Below, piece by piece: positions 6,726 through 14,791 of a DNA stretch of 39,199 nt (positions are counted from its first letter, which is position 1; each line of letters starts with the position of its first letter). Origin of the DNA: Vibrio ezurae NBRC 102218 (GTDB taxonomy: Bacteria; Pseudomonadota; Gammaproteobacteria; Enterobacterales; Vibrionaceae); assembly GCF_000467185.1 (NCBI RefSeq), contig NZ_BATM01000006.1, positions 1 through 39,199 on the forward strand, written 5' to 3'. The translations under genes were made by a program, and so were the position numbers. Under the pieces are notes generated by a model. The model saw only the letters and a program-made list of their open reading frames with translations. It had not been told where the DNA came from and searched no databases.

Positions 6726-7888
6726 ATAACTCTATTGTTGTGCGCTTATTTTTGACTGGTTTAGCGTGCTCACTCTTTTCTTCTTTAGCGATGGCCGATA
6801 CGTTTCCTGTTACCGTGACTGATGTGGCAGGGCGTACGGTGACGATTGAGCATGAGCCGAAGAATATCGCAATTTCAACAGGTCGAGTTTTTCCTTTGTT
6901 GGATATGATTTATCAGCAAGATGCGGCAAAGCACTTGGTGGCGTGGCGTGATGATATGCGTACTTCTGCACCCAGCATGTATGCCAGCTATGTGAAAGAT
7001 TACCCGCAATTAAAAGATTTGGTGCAATTGGGCAAGATCAAATCGGGTGAATTCGATGCCGAACGTTTTATTCAAATGAAGAATAAAGCGGATTTATTTG
7101 TGGTTGATATTGTGAACGTGAAATTGGCGGAAGAAGAGGGGTTGTTTGATAAATTGGACAAAGCTGGCATTAAAGTTCTTGTCGTCGATTTTCGTGAAAA
7201 CCCTATCAAGAATACCCTGCAATCGGTGACCAGTTTTGCTACTGCGGTAGGGCGTCATGAGCAAGGCCAAAAGTTTGCGACTTACTATCAAACACATTTA
7301 GATGCTTTGCAGGAAGGTTTGGCTAAAGTACCTGACAATCAGCTAAACAAAAAGGTGTTTGTGGAACGCTCTGCCGGTAAGCGAGAATCTTGCTGTGAAA
7401 CGTTTTCTGCGGGCAATATGGGCGAATATATTCCATTTCTAAAAGCGGTGAATATTGCGGATAAGCCTTTAAAAGGCGCTTTTTCTGGAGATATGTCAGC
7501 GGAAAGTCTCATCATTGCACAACCTGATATCTATATCATGCAAACCACTGGGTGGATTGATAAGAACGGCAATCCTAAAGCCGGCATCCCTCTTGGGTAT
7601 AACCCAAATACGGCTGCGATAAAATCAGCCACCAACACTTTATTGCACCGCACCTGGATGGCGCCACTTCCGGCCTATCAAAACAAAGAGGTGTACTCAA
7701 TTTATATGCCTTTTTACAACTCGCCATACAATCTGGTGGCATTAGAATATTTTGCCAAGTGGATTTACCCTGAGCAATTTAAAGACCTAAACCCTGAGCA
7801 GACGTTTGAAGAAATGAACAAGACACTTGCGAACCGAACGGTAAGCGGCATCTTTGGGCAAGATAACTTTAAGGTTATACAAAAGTGA
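6716..7888 (+). CDS. Periplasmic iron/siderophore ABC transporter substrate-binding protein
   Basis: This is a 390-aa binding protein of the FecB/TroA-like class (periplasmic_binding_2). A Sec signal peptide ends at about AMA27-D28; Cys18 does not sit in a valid lipobox. The mature start FPVTVTDVAGRTVTIEHEPKNIA is the typical entry to this fold. It should deliver an iron chelate or related metal complex to the permease encoded next. The CETF segment with two adjacent cysteines (RESCCETF, about residues 222-229) is unusual and might form a disulfide or contact ligand. The start is ATG 6716; ATG 6722 is an alternative, and neither has a strong ribosome site. The stop overlaps the permease start (GTGA). 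Fur-like sites precede it, which supports iron repression. The substrate cannot be read from sequence. Confidence 0.85.
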   Translation: MIMNNSIVVRLFLTGLACSLFSSLAMADTFPVTVTDVAGRTVTIEHEPKNIAISTGRVFPLLDMIYQQDAAKHLVAWRDDMRTSAPSMYASYVKDYPQLKDLVQLGKIKSGEFDAERFIQMKNKADLFVVDIVNVKLAEEEGLFDKLDKAGIKVLVVDFRENPIKNTLQSVTSFATAVGRHEQGQKFATYYQTHLDALQEGLAKVPDNQLNKKVFVERSAGKRESCCETFSAGNMGEYIPFLKAVNIADKPLKGAFSGDMSAESLIIAQPDIYIMQTTGWIDKNGNPKAGIPLGYNPNTAAIKSATNTLLHRTWMAPLPAYQNKEVYSIYMPFYNSPYNLVALEYFAKWIYPEQFKDLNPEQTFEEMNKTLANRTVSGIFGQDNFKVIQK

Positions 7889-8967
7889 AACCACAACAGC
7901 ATATTGCGCCACCTAATATAGGCAGTGAAGCTCAAAGTGCTTTGCTTCATCACCGTCGTCGTGAGCGTAAAAAAATCCTGATGCTAGGGGTGTTCTTCTT
8001 ACTCAGCATTGTTTTTTTGGTTGCCGATATATTGATTGGTTCACAGGGCCTAACCTTATCTCAGGTGCTCAATGGTATTTTCTACGCAAAAAATAGTGAC
8101 TTAGCGACACAAATCATCATTTGGGATATTCGGATGCCGATGTCTTTGATGGCGCCATTTGTTGGCGCTGCGCTAGCGCTAGCAGGGGCGCAGATGCAAA
8201 CCACGCTGAATAACTCACTGGCAGACCCGTATACGTTTGGCGTTTCAGCAGCTGCAGGTTTTGGCGCAGCGTTAGTGATTATGAATATTGTGGTTATTCC
8301 GTTTATTCCGATGGAATATCAGATAGCCACCATGGCATTTATTATGTGTTTACTTACAACACTATTAATTGCCGGTATTTCTTCGATGAAGCGCATCTCC
8401 ATTGAAGGGGTGATGCTATTTGGTGTCGCTATTATGTTTGCCTATGACGGCATGTTAACCATGATGCAATATTCGGCGTCAGAAACTCAGTTGCAAACAT
8501 TGGTGTTTTGGCAAATGGGCTCATTAGACAGAGGTAGCTGGCAAAAAATCATCGTATTGGCGATTTTAATTCCGAGCGTGTTAGTGATCATGATGAAAGA
8601 CTCTTGGAAACTGTCTTCGCTGAAAATTGGTCAAGATCGCGCCGAATCTATGGGAATCAATGTTAATCGTTTACGCAATAAAACGCTGTTATTGGTTTCT
8701 TTAATTACTTCTATATCAGTTGCCTTTGTAGGAGCGATAGGGTTTGTTGGATTAGTTGCTCCTCACATAGCAAGAATGATATTGGGTGAAGACCAACGTT
8801 ACTTTTTACCGGCATCGGCCTTACTTGGTGCGGTATTACTGGAAGTGGCGTCTATTGCCAGTAAATCCATTATGCCGGGGCTTATTTTGCCGCTAACGGT
8901 CATGATGTCCATCATAGGTGTTCCATTTTTCATTTACTTAATCATTAAAAAAGGCGGTAGATTTTAA
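7885..8967 (+). CDS. FecCD/BtuC-family ABC transporter permease
   Basis: This 360-aa polytopic protein opens with a basic cytoplasmic stretch (HHRRRERKK) and then about nine to ten hydrophobic helices. Family marks include ALALAGAQMQTTLNNSLADP, TFGVSAAAGFGAAL, and the cytoplasmic coupling segment GFVGLVAPHIARMILG near residue 286. These are typical of iron-siderophore and B12 permeases, which act as homodimers. Only one permease gene is present, consistent with a homodimer. The GTG start overlaps the preceding stop, and its stop overlaps the ATPase start (TAATG), so the three genes are translationally coupled. Confidence 0.92.
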   Translation: MKPQQHIAPPNIGSEAQSALLHHRRRERKKILMLGVFFLLSIVFLVADILIGSQGLTLSQVLNGIFYAKNSDLATQIIIWDIRMPMSLMAPFVGAALALAGAQMQTTLNNSLADPYTFGVSAAAGFGAALVIMNIVVIPFIPMEYQIATMAFIMCLLTTLLIAGISSMKRISIEGVMLFGVAIMFAYDGMLTMMQYSASETQLQTLVFWQMGSLDRGSWQKIIVLAILIPSVLVIMMKDSWKLSSLKIGQDRAESMGINVNRLRNKTLLLVSLITSISVAFVGAIGFVGLVAPHIARMILGEDQRYFLPASALLGAVLLEVASIASKSIMPGLILPLTVMMSIIGVPFFIYLIIKKGGRF

Positions 8968-9713
8968 TGGGCCTGCAAATTAACAATATATCTGTATCGT
9001 TTGCAGGTAATACCGTTTTAAATGATTTAAGTATTCCTGAAATCGATGCAGGAGAAATGGTATCACTGATTGGTAAGAATGGAGCCGGTAAGTCAACGCT
9101 ATTAAAGCAAATGACTAAGCTTGTTCAGTTTAACCCTAAGTCGGTGACTTTGGATGGTAAGCCATTGGTGTTAGGTGACATTGGTTATCTACCACAAGAT
9201 CATAGAATCTCGGCCAGCATTACGGTGGTTGAATTACTGATTACCACAATGCACGTAGGCGTGAGTTCTCTGTTTACCCGAGCTAATAGTGCTGAGAAAG
9301 CATTAGCGTTATTGGAAGAAGTAGGAATTATCCATCTGGCAAATAAATTATGTACTGAACTGTCTGGCGGTGAAAGCCAAATGGTTGGACTGGCGCAGGC
9401 TGTGATCAATCAGCCTAAAGTACTGATTTTGGATGAGCCTACATCAGCACTTGATATGAGCAATCAGCTGAAGCTATTGGAATACGTTAGACGGTATGCC
9501 GTTAATAACAAGGCGTGTGTATTGATGGTGGTTCATGATCTTAACTTAGCGATCCAATACTCACACAAAGTGGCAGCATTGCACGATGGCGCGCTTTTTG
9601 TGTATGGCGAACCGAAAAAAATCATTGATCCTCAGTTGATTCAAGATGTGTTTAATGTGAATTCACAAGTGATTCATCTTGAAGATCATCCTGTGGTAGT
9701 GGTGCGTCATTAG
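8967..9713 (+). CDS. FecE-type ABC transporter ATP-binding protein
   Basis: This 248-aa ATPase is complete: Walker A GKNGAGKST (36-44), Q-loop Gln77 (YLPQD), signature LSGGE (132-136), Walker B VLILDEP (152-158) with catalytic Glu157, D-loop SALD, and switch His190 (VVHDLN). It energises import through the FecCD permease encoded just upstream. The region after Walker A is shorter than in some relatives, but no motif is missing. It is the last gene of the operon. Confidence 0.93.
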   Translation: MGLQINNISVSFAGNTVLNDLSIPEIDAGEMVSLIGKNGAGKSTLLKQMTKLVQFNPKSVTLDGKPLVLGDIGYLPQDHRISASITVVELLITTMHVGVSSLFTRANSAEKALALLEEVGIIHLANKLCTELSGGESQMVGLAQAVINQPKVLILDEPTSALDMSNQLKLLEYVRRYAVNNKACVLMVVHDLNLAIQYSHKVAALHDGALFVYGEPKKIIDPQLIQDVFNVNSQVIHLEDHPVVVVRH

Positions 9714-10085
9714 CCGCCCGTTTAAATAGTCGCCTGCGGCGTATTGGCGTTCTCTAAAATACCTTTGTAATTACTGCTCCATGGAGCTTCTGAGTGAAAC
9801 TCAGTGGAGCAGTATCTATACCCATAGTACTAAAAACGACTTCTCGAAAAACTCTGCCTTGTTCTCGAACATTTTTCCTGTGCAACCTCTGATCACGTAC
9901 TTAGTGTGATTGACATTACCTTCCCATATTTACCATATATTCTTGGATTCGCCTTGAGACACGTGCTTTTTAGTCTTAACCTAGGATTAACCAGCTTAAA
10001 GGTAAGCTAATACAATATGTTGGTACACGCTACCATTCATGACAGCACATCTTTCTATAAATAATAAAAGGTAAAACGGGTCACT
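9714..10085. other. Intergenic region between iron operon and two-component system
   Basis: A 372-bp non-coding stretch holding a large hairpin (9772-9814) near its left end. The right end contains the promoter of the response regulator gene; a purine-rich AAAAGGTAAAACGGG lies just before the ATG. I see no small gene. Confidence 0.5.
9772..9814. terminator. Two-tier hairpin after the iron operon
   Basis: Outer arms TACTGCTCCA (9772-9781) and TGGAGCAGTA (9805-9814) pair perfectly; inside them CTGAGT and ACTCAG pair around GAA. The hairpin lies about 60 bp after the ATPase stop. No U-run follows, so it may be a transcript end stabiliser or processed structure rather than a classical terminator. 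Confidence 0.55.
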
Positions 10086-10772
10086 ATGGGTTTAGAAAAT
10101 TGTCAGCTATTGCTTGTTGAAGACGATTTAGATTTAGCGACAGCCGTTATCGATTATTTAGAGTTGGACTCTATTTCTTGTGACTATGCGACCAATGGTT
10201 TGTCTGGCCTGAATATGATCAAAGACAACCACTATGATGCTGTCATCTTAGACTTGAACTTACCGAAAATGGATGGTTTAGAAGTGTGCTCAAATCTTAG
10301 AGCGCAAGGCTATGACATTCCCATTCTTATGCTTACCGCTCGCGATACTCTTGATGATAAATTGAAAGGCTTTTCGAGTGGCGCTGATGATTACTTAGTG
10401 AAGCCTTTTGCATTAGAAGAGTTAGTGGCGCGCATCCAAGTATTATCACGTCGTCGTAGTGGCGAGGTGCGTAAGTTGCAAGTGGCTGATCTTGAACTGG
10501 ACCTAAAAGCGGAAACCGCAACCCGAGCGGGTTCTGCATTAAAGCTATCTCCCACAGGCATCAAAATCTTATCCACTTTGATGCGAAACACACCAAATAC
10601 TGTCAAACGCGATAAACTGATTCAGGCGGTATGGGGAGACGAACAACCGGACAGTAATAGCTTAAAAGTGCATATGTTTAATCTAAGAAAAGCAGTGGAC
10701 AGCCAATCGAATATTAAATTGATCCATACCGTGACAGGGCAAGGGTTTGCGCTTAGAGAAGAGTGCCACTAG
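10086..10772 (+). CDS. OmpR/PhoB-family response regulator
   Basis: This 228-aa regulator has an N-terminal receiver with the acidic pair (EDD, 12-14), phospho-acceptor Asp56 (VILDLNLP), Thr84 and Lys106 (KPF). A C-terminal winged helix follows (about 130-225), with the recognition region DSNSLKVHMFNLRKAV and the final hairpin IHTVTGQGFAL. It is expected to bind promoter DNA when phosphorylated by the kinase encoded three bases downstream. Its targets are not known; the TolC-family gene and the giant protein gene that follow on the same strand are natural candidates. The exact orthologue is not recognised. Confidence 0.93.
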   Translation: MGLENCQLLLVEDDLDLATAVIDYLELDSISCDYATNGLSGLNMIKDNHYDAVILDLNLPKMDGLEVCSNLRAQGYDIPILMLTARDTLDDKLKGFSSGADDYLVKPFALEELVARIQVLSRRRSGEVRKLQVADLELDLKAETATRAGSALKLSPTGIKILSTLMRNTPNTVKRDKLIQAVWGDEQPDSNSLKVHMFNLRKAVDSQSNIKLIHTVTGQGFALREECH

Positions 10773-10775
10773 TTA

Positions 10776-12032
10776 ATGAAAATTCGCGCCAGCCTAAGAT
10801 TGTACGTTGTTGTTGCCATGTTTTTGTCGGGCACATTGCTTGTGGCGGGCATGTCGGCGGTTGCCGTGAATTATTTCTTTTATGGTTTGGATACCGCGAT
10901 GTCCACTTTTATGCACACTGAAGCATTTGAGTTTGAAGCACAAGATGGTCAACCGTATCAAGTGCAAGAGATGACGATAGCAACCCGTTGGCAAGATCTC
11001 CCTGAATTAATTCAACATCGTTTTGATAAAGCGGACTTAGAAAATGGCAAGTTGATGAAGAATATCGATGGGTTCCCTATTTTAAAGTCCCCATCGGTGC
11101 GTGATTTCTTAATGAAAATAGAGAGTAATGGAGAGGTGCGCTATATCTCTCTTTCTTTTGATGATCGCAATGCAACACGCATTTTGCCAGCAAAGCCACC
11201 TCAATTTGCTTACATTGTATTGTTCGCGTTTATCGCCATTACCATTTTTGGTGTCATACTTTTAGTCATGCTTCGGCAGGTATCAGAGCCGGTTCGCCAA
11301 TTGCGTGACTGGGCAAAACGACTTGATCAAAAACAGCAACATGAAACCACCCCTAACTTTCAATACCGTGAGTTGAATACATTAGCGGAAATTATAGAGT
11401 CGAGCTTAAATTCTGTTCAAGCGAGTGTAGAGCGTGAGAAAGAGTTTTTGGGCTATGCCAGTCATGAACTTCGAACGCCGATTGCGGTGACTCGTAGCAA
11501 TGCTGAGTTACTGCAAAAGATGATAGAAAGAGGCGTCAATAGTGAAAAACAATTGCAGGTAGTGGATCGTATACGCCGCGCTTCTTTTACCATGACGGAT
11601 TTAACCGAAACTTTATTATGGCTTAATCGACAAGAGCAGAAACAATTGGCCGAAGAGTCGATTATATTGGGCGATTTGGTTTTTCAAATTCAATCTGAAT
11701 TGCGCTACTTACTTAAAGGAAAGAAGGTTCAAGTAAGCATCAGCCATGACTCTTGTGAATTAACCATACCGCCTGGACTCGGACGAATTGTCATTACCAA
11801 TATTGTTCGCAACGCTTTTCAACATACTTATGAAGGGGAAGTGGCTATTGTACAAAAACAACAGCGCTTGCTGATCACTAATCATAATTACTCTGATAGT
11901 GATAGCCAGCATGAGTTGGGTTTTGGCCTTGGGTTAGAATTGACCGATCGGCTCATTAAACAATACGGGTGGTTTTATCAACATGACATTTTACCTAACG
12001 GACGACGTGTTGAAATTGATTTTACTCGTTAA
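10776..12032 (+). CDS. Sensor histidine kinase, partner of the upstream regulator
   Basis: This 418-aa protein has a transmembrane helix (about 8-32), a periplasmic loop of about 110 residues, a second helix (about 144-166), a HAMP-like linker, HisKA with His230 (YASHELRTP) and a HATPase domain. The N-box is TNIVRNAFQH (about 341-350) and the G-box is LGFGLGLEL (381-389). The catalytic domain is compact, with a very short segment between N- and G-boxes and no obvious separate DxGxG box, as seen in some small-HATPase kinases. The ATG lies three bases after the regulator stop, so the two genes form one operon. The signal sensed is unknown. Confidence 0.9.
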   Translation: MKIRASLRLYVVVAMFLSGTLLVAGMSAVAVNYFFYGLDTAMSTFMHTEAFEFEAQDGQPYQVQEMTIATRWQDLPELIQHRFDKADLENGKLMKNIDGFPILKSPSVRDFLMKIESNGEVRYISLSFDDRNATRILPAKPPQFAYIVLFAFIAITIFGVILLVMLRQVSEPVRQLRDWAKRLDQKQQHETTPNFQYRELNTLAEIIESSLNSVQASVEREKEFLGYASHELRTPIAVTRSNAELLQKMIERGVNSEKQLQVVDRIRRASFTMTDLTETLLWLNRQEQKQLAEESIILGDLVFQIQSELRYLLKGKKVQVSISHDSCELTIPPGLGRIVITNIVRNAFQHTYEGEVAIVQKQQRLLITNHNYSDSDSQHELGFGLGLELTDRLIKQYGWFYQHDILPNGRRVEIDFTR

Positions 12033-12047
12033 TTATTTTAAATAAAT

Positions 12048-12065
12048 TTAGCCTTTTTAGGCTAA
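12048..12065. terminator. Small hairpin after the two-component operon
   Basis: TTAGCCT (12048-12054) pairs with AGGCTAA (12059-12065) across TTTT, 16 bp after the kinase stop. It is A/T-flanked but lacks a strong U-tract. It probably marks the end of the operon transcript. Confidence 0.45.
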
Positions 12066-12326
12066 CCAACCATTCCTTTCTTGTCCCTGTTTTATTCTGG
12101 TGGTGATACGCCAGATAGTGAATCTTACCTGTCATTTATTCCAAACACAGAATAACTAATTCCTTGTATCTATAGGGGTATTACTCGATGTTAATGAGAA
12201 GTGTTATTTTTTGTGTATTTTTGTAAATAGCACATATACTTCATCAAGATGTTAGCTCGGTTTGCTCATAGAAGAGCATGCCTTTACTTGATAATAAATG
12301 CTCATTTAGATGCAGGGATGGATTAA

Positions 12327-13721
12327 ATGATTAGGAAACTCCTCAGCGTAGTTACGCTTGGGGCTTTGGCCTCGAGTGTGAGTGCAGAGAACTTGCTTGA
12401 TATGTATCAACAAGCGTTGGAACACGATCCCATTTATCGTGCAGGCATTGCCCAGCATGACGCCGATAAAGAAGTATACGATCAAGCACTGGCTTTTCTA
12501 CTTCCTACCTTAGATCTAGAACTGAGTCATACTCAGACTTATCAAAAAATAATCAGCACAGATAATCCTATTCAATCTTTGCGGGATTCGACAGACTACC
12601 CAACCAATGAGCTTAACCTCTCTCTTACTCAATCTATTTTTAGCTACAGTAATTGGGCCGCTTTTTCGCAAGCAAAACAAGATGTGAAAGGAGTAGCAGC
12701 TGAGCTAGAAGGGGTACGACAAGAGTTAATGCTGCGAGTGGCTACCGCTTATTTTAGCGTGTTGAAAAGGCGCGATACCTATTTAGGCATTAATGCTGAA
12801 GTAAAATCGTTAGAGCAAGTAAATGAATTTGTAAAAACCCAAGCTGCGAATGGTCTTGCTCGTAAAACGGATGCACTGGATGCTGAAGCTCGATTACTGC
12901 AAGCGCAGGCGCGTAAAATTGAAGTAGGAAACTCACTGCGAGATTCATTGCAAGGTTTGTATGAGATTACCGGCTATATTCCACCAGATATGGCAACGCT
13001 TGGAGAAGAGCTGATATTAGTCAAGCCCGACCCTTTTCAAGTGGAAAGTTGGCTAGCCAGCGCGCAAAAAAATAACCCTTCCATTATTGCTAAACAAAGT
13101 GCCCTTGAGTCAGCGCGAGAAGATATCCGCAGTCAAAAAGGTGGGCATTACCCTGAGCTTGATTTAGTGGCCAATTACAACATTACAGAAGTCAACGGCA
13201 CCTTGTTTGATGGCAAGAGTGAGATTGAAACCGCTGATGTGATGCTACGTCTTAAAATCCCAATCTATGCCGGCGGCTCAGTGTCATCTCGAGTTCGAGA
13301 AACCGAGTCTCTTTACCATAAATCGCGTAACGAGCTTGAGCAAACTTGGCGTCAAACCTCACGTGAAACGCACGATGCTTTTACTGGCGTAACCAGCTCA
13401 ATTAGTAAAGTGGAAGCGCTGAAAAAATCAGTAGAAGCGTATGAATCGGCAGTGGATTTTAAAGAACAATCTTTTGAATCCGGTGTGGCGACCAGTATTA
13501 CTGTGTTAGATGCGGTTCGTGATTTATTTATTGCCCGCACCGAATATTCCGCTGCTCGTTATGACTATCTTTATAACCATTTACGACTCAAACGAGCCGT
13601 AGGCACGCTGACAGAGTTTGATCTGCAGCAGATAAACAACACGCTGCAAGGAAAAGAGGTACCAACAGATTTAAGTGTTCTAGATGAGGACCTAGAGATT
13701 TCTAGGTTGATGTTGTACTAG
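12327..13721 (+). CDS. TolC-family outer-membrane channel protein
   Basis: This 464-aa protein has a Sec signal peptide (cleavage after SVSA, about residue 20) and then the TolC start ENLLDMYQQALEHDPIYRA. Two related halves follow with long heptad-like helices, as in the 12-strand/alpha-barrel trimer. It has the typical family features LNLSLTQSIFSYSNWAAFSQA and the late TSITVLDAVRDLFIARTEY. It provides the outer-membrane exit duct for type I secretion or efflux. The position between the regulators and the SapC/giant protein genes suggests that it serves secretion of the giant protein. The gene is preceded by a 294-bp gap. It may be a dedicated paralogue rather than the housekeeping TolC; the sequence alone cannot decide. 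Confidence 0.9.
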   Translation: MIRKLLSVVTLGALASSVSAENLLDMYQQALEHDPIYRAGIAQHDADKEVYDQALAFLLPTLDLELSHTQTYQKIISTDNPIQSLRDSTDYPTNELNLSLTQSIFSYSNWAAFSQAKQDVKGVAAELEGVRQELMLRVATAYFSVLKRRDTYLGINAEVKSLEQVNEFVKTQAANGLARKTDALDAEARLLQAQARKIEVGNSLRDSLQGLYEITGYIPPDMATLGEELILVKPDPFQVESWLASAQKNNPSIIAKQSALESAREDIRSQKGGHYPELDLVANYNITEVNGTLFDGKSEIETADVMLRLKIPIYAGGSVSSRVRETESLYHKSRNELEQTWRQTSRETHDAFTGVTSSISKVEALKKSVEAYESAVDFKEQSFESGVATSITVLDAVRDLFIARTEYSAARYDYLYNHLRLKRAVGTLTEFDLQQINNTLQGKEVPTDLSVLDEDLEISRLMLY

Positions 13722-13886
13722 GTTGAGCGGTCGTTATTTAGTGTAAGCAAATCGCTTAAGTAAACAGTTTTAGCTCAACAAAATTTTCTTTCAACAGGCT
13801 ATTTTCTCAACCTAGAGAAAAGTGTCGTTCATAACGGCAAGGCATGCTGAGAGAAGAAGTATTTTACCGATGAAAAGGAGTTCAAT

Positions 13887-14642
13887 GTGGCTACTCAATT
13901 ATTGATTTATGGACAGGTCGAAGCGGTTAACAAAAAGCGTCATCAGGATTGGTCGATTAAGGCTGAAAATAACTATGATTTCGCAAAAAACGTCAACTCA
14001 GTACCGCTGATGGCGGCTGAGTTTCCCCATGCCGCGCAAGACTACGCCATTGTGTTTGCGGGCGAAGGCGATCAAGTGCTCCCTGTAGTGATTATGGGGA
14101 TCAAGCAAGATCAAAACTTATACGTCAATGATCAAGGGCAATGGGTGGCTAAATACGTCCCTGCTTTTGTTCGTCGTTATCCTTTTGTGTTTGCCAGCAC
14201 TGATGAAGGTGAAACCCTTACTTTATGTTTAGACGAGTCTTACTCAGGCTGTAATAAAGAAAACCAAGGCGAACGTCTGTTTGATGGTGATGGCGAGCAG
14301 ACTCAATACTTAACAAAAGTGCTGAGCTTCCTACAAGATTATCAAAGCCACTATCAACGTACACAAGCCTTTTGCAAGAAACTCGCAGAGCTTGATTTGT
14401 TTGAAGATATGGGCGCGAAATTTACTCTGCCGACAGGCGAAGAGCGCACCCTAACAGGCTTTAAAGTAATCAATAAAGAGAAGCTAAAAGCGTTGCAGCA
14501 AGAAGACCTATCCCAGCTGTTTAATTCAGATGGCTTGGAGTTGGTTTACCTGCATCTGCACTCGCTACGTAACCTGAATAAGATGCTGCAAAACGCAGGG
14601 TCAGAACAAGTGAATATTGATGAACATGGAAGCGTTCATTAG
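13887..14642 (+). CDS. SapC-family protein
   Basis: This 251-aa soluble-looking protein has no signal peptide or membrane helix. Its middle part matches the SapC family: VPLMAAEFPHAAQDYAIVF, YVPAFVRRYPFVFA, LCLDESYSGC and GERLFD. SapC is named from the Campylobacter fetus surface-layer gene cluster, where it lies beside the type I secretion genes; its biochemical function is unknown. Here it sits between a TolC-like gene and a giant surface-protein gene, which repeats that association. The start is GTG 13887 with AGGAG six bases before it; an overlapping ATG at 13885 is out of frame and runs into a stop at once. It probably acts in the cytoplasm, perhaps as a helper for the secreted protein (inference). 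Confidence 0.85.
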   Translation: MATQLLIYGQVEAVNKKRHQDWSIKAENNYDFAKNVNSVPLMAAEFPHAAQDYAIVFAGEGDQVLPVVIMGIKQDQNLYVNDQGQWVAKYVPAFVRRYPFVFASTDEGETLTLCLDESYSGCNKENQGERLFDGDGEQTQYLTKVLSFLQDYQSHYQRTQAFCKKLAELDLFEDMGAKFTLPTGEERTLTGFKVINKEKLKALQQEDLSQLFNSDGLELVYLHLHSLRNLNKMLQNAGSEQVNIDEHGSVH

Positions 14643-14652
14643 TCGTCGATGG

Positions 14653-14675
14653 AAGGGGCACCCTGATTGCCCCTT
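14653..14675 (+). terminator. 8-bp hairpin just after the SapC-family gene
   Basis: AAGGGGCA (14653-14660) pairs with TGCCCCTT (14668-14675). It is the first of two consecutive hairpins after the SapC gene and lacks its own U-tract. Confidence 0.5.
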
Positions 14676-14691
14676 AAAGAACAAATAGATA

Positions 14692-14724
14692 GCACAGCTC
14701 TTTGAGCTGTGCATTTTTGCTTTT
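14692..14724 (+). terminator. Rho-independent terminator between SapC gene and giant gene
   Basis: GCACAGCTC (14692-14700) pairs perfectly with GAGCTGTGC (14704-14712) across TTT and is followed by ATTTTTGCTTTT. This is a textbook intrinsic terminator, 50 bp after the SapC stop and only 67 bp before the giant gene start. It implies either separate transcription of the giant gene or partial read-through. A weak promoter could follow (TTGCTT 14717-14722, CATAAA 14741-14746). Confidence 0.8.
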
Positions 14725-14791
14725 AGAAACGCAATAACCGCATAAAGCATATGGGTATCTGCGGTAGCAGAGCTCAAGGAAGGTTAAAGTT

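Noticed and set aside
6716..6775. Lipoprotein signal in the iron-binding protein (Cys18)
   Set aside because: Residues before Cys18 (GLA) do not fit a lipobox, while a clear AMA cleavage site follows.
13885..13887. ATG at 13885 as the start of the SapC-family gene
   Set aside because: That frame meets a stop after six codons; the GTG at 13887 is in frame and has good ribosome-site spacing.
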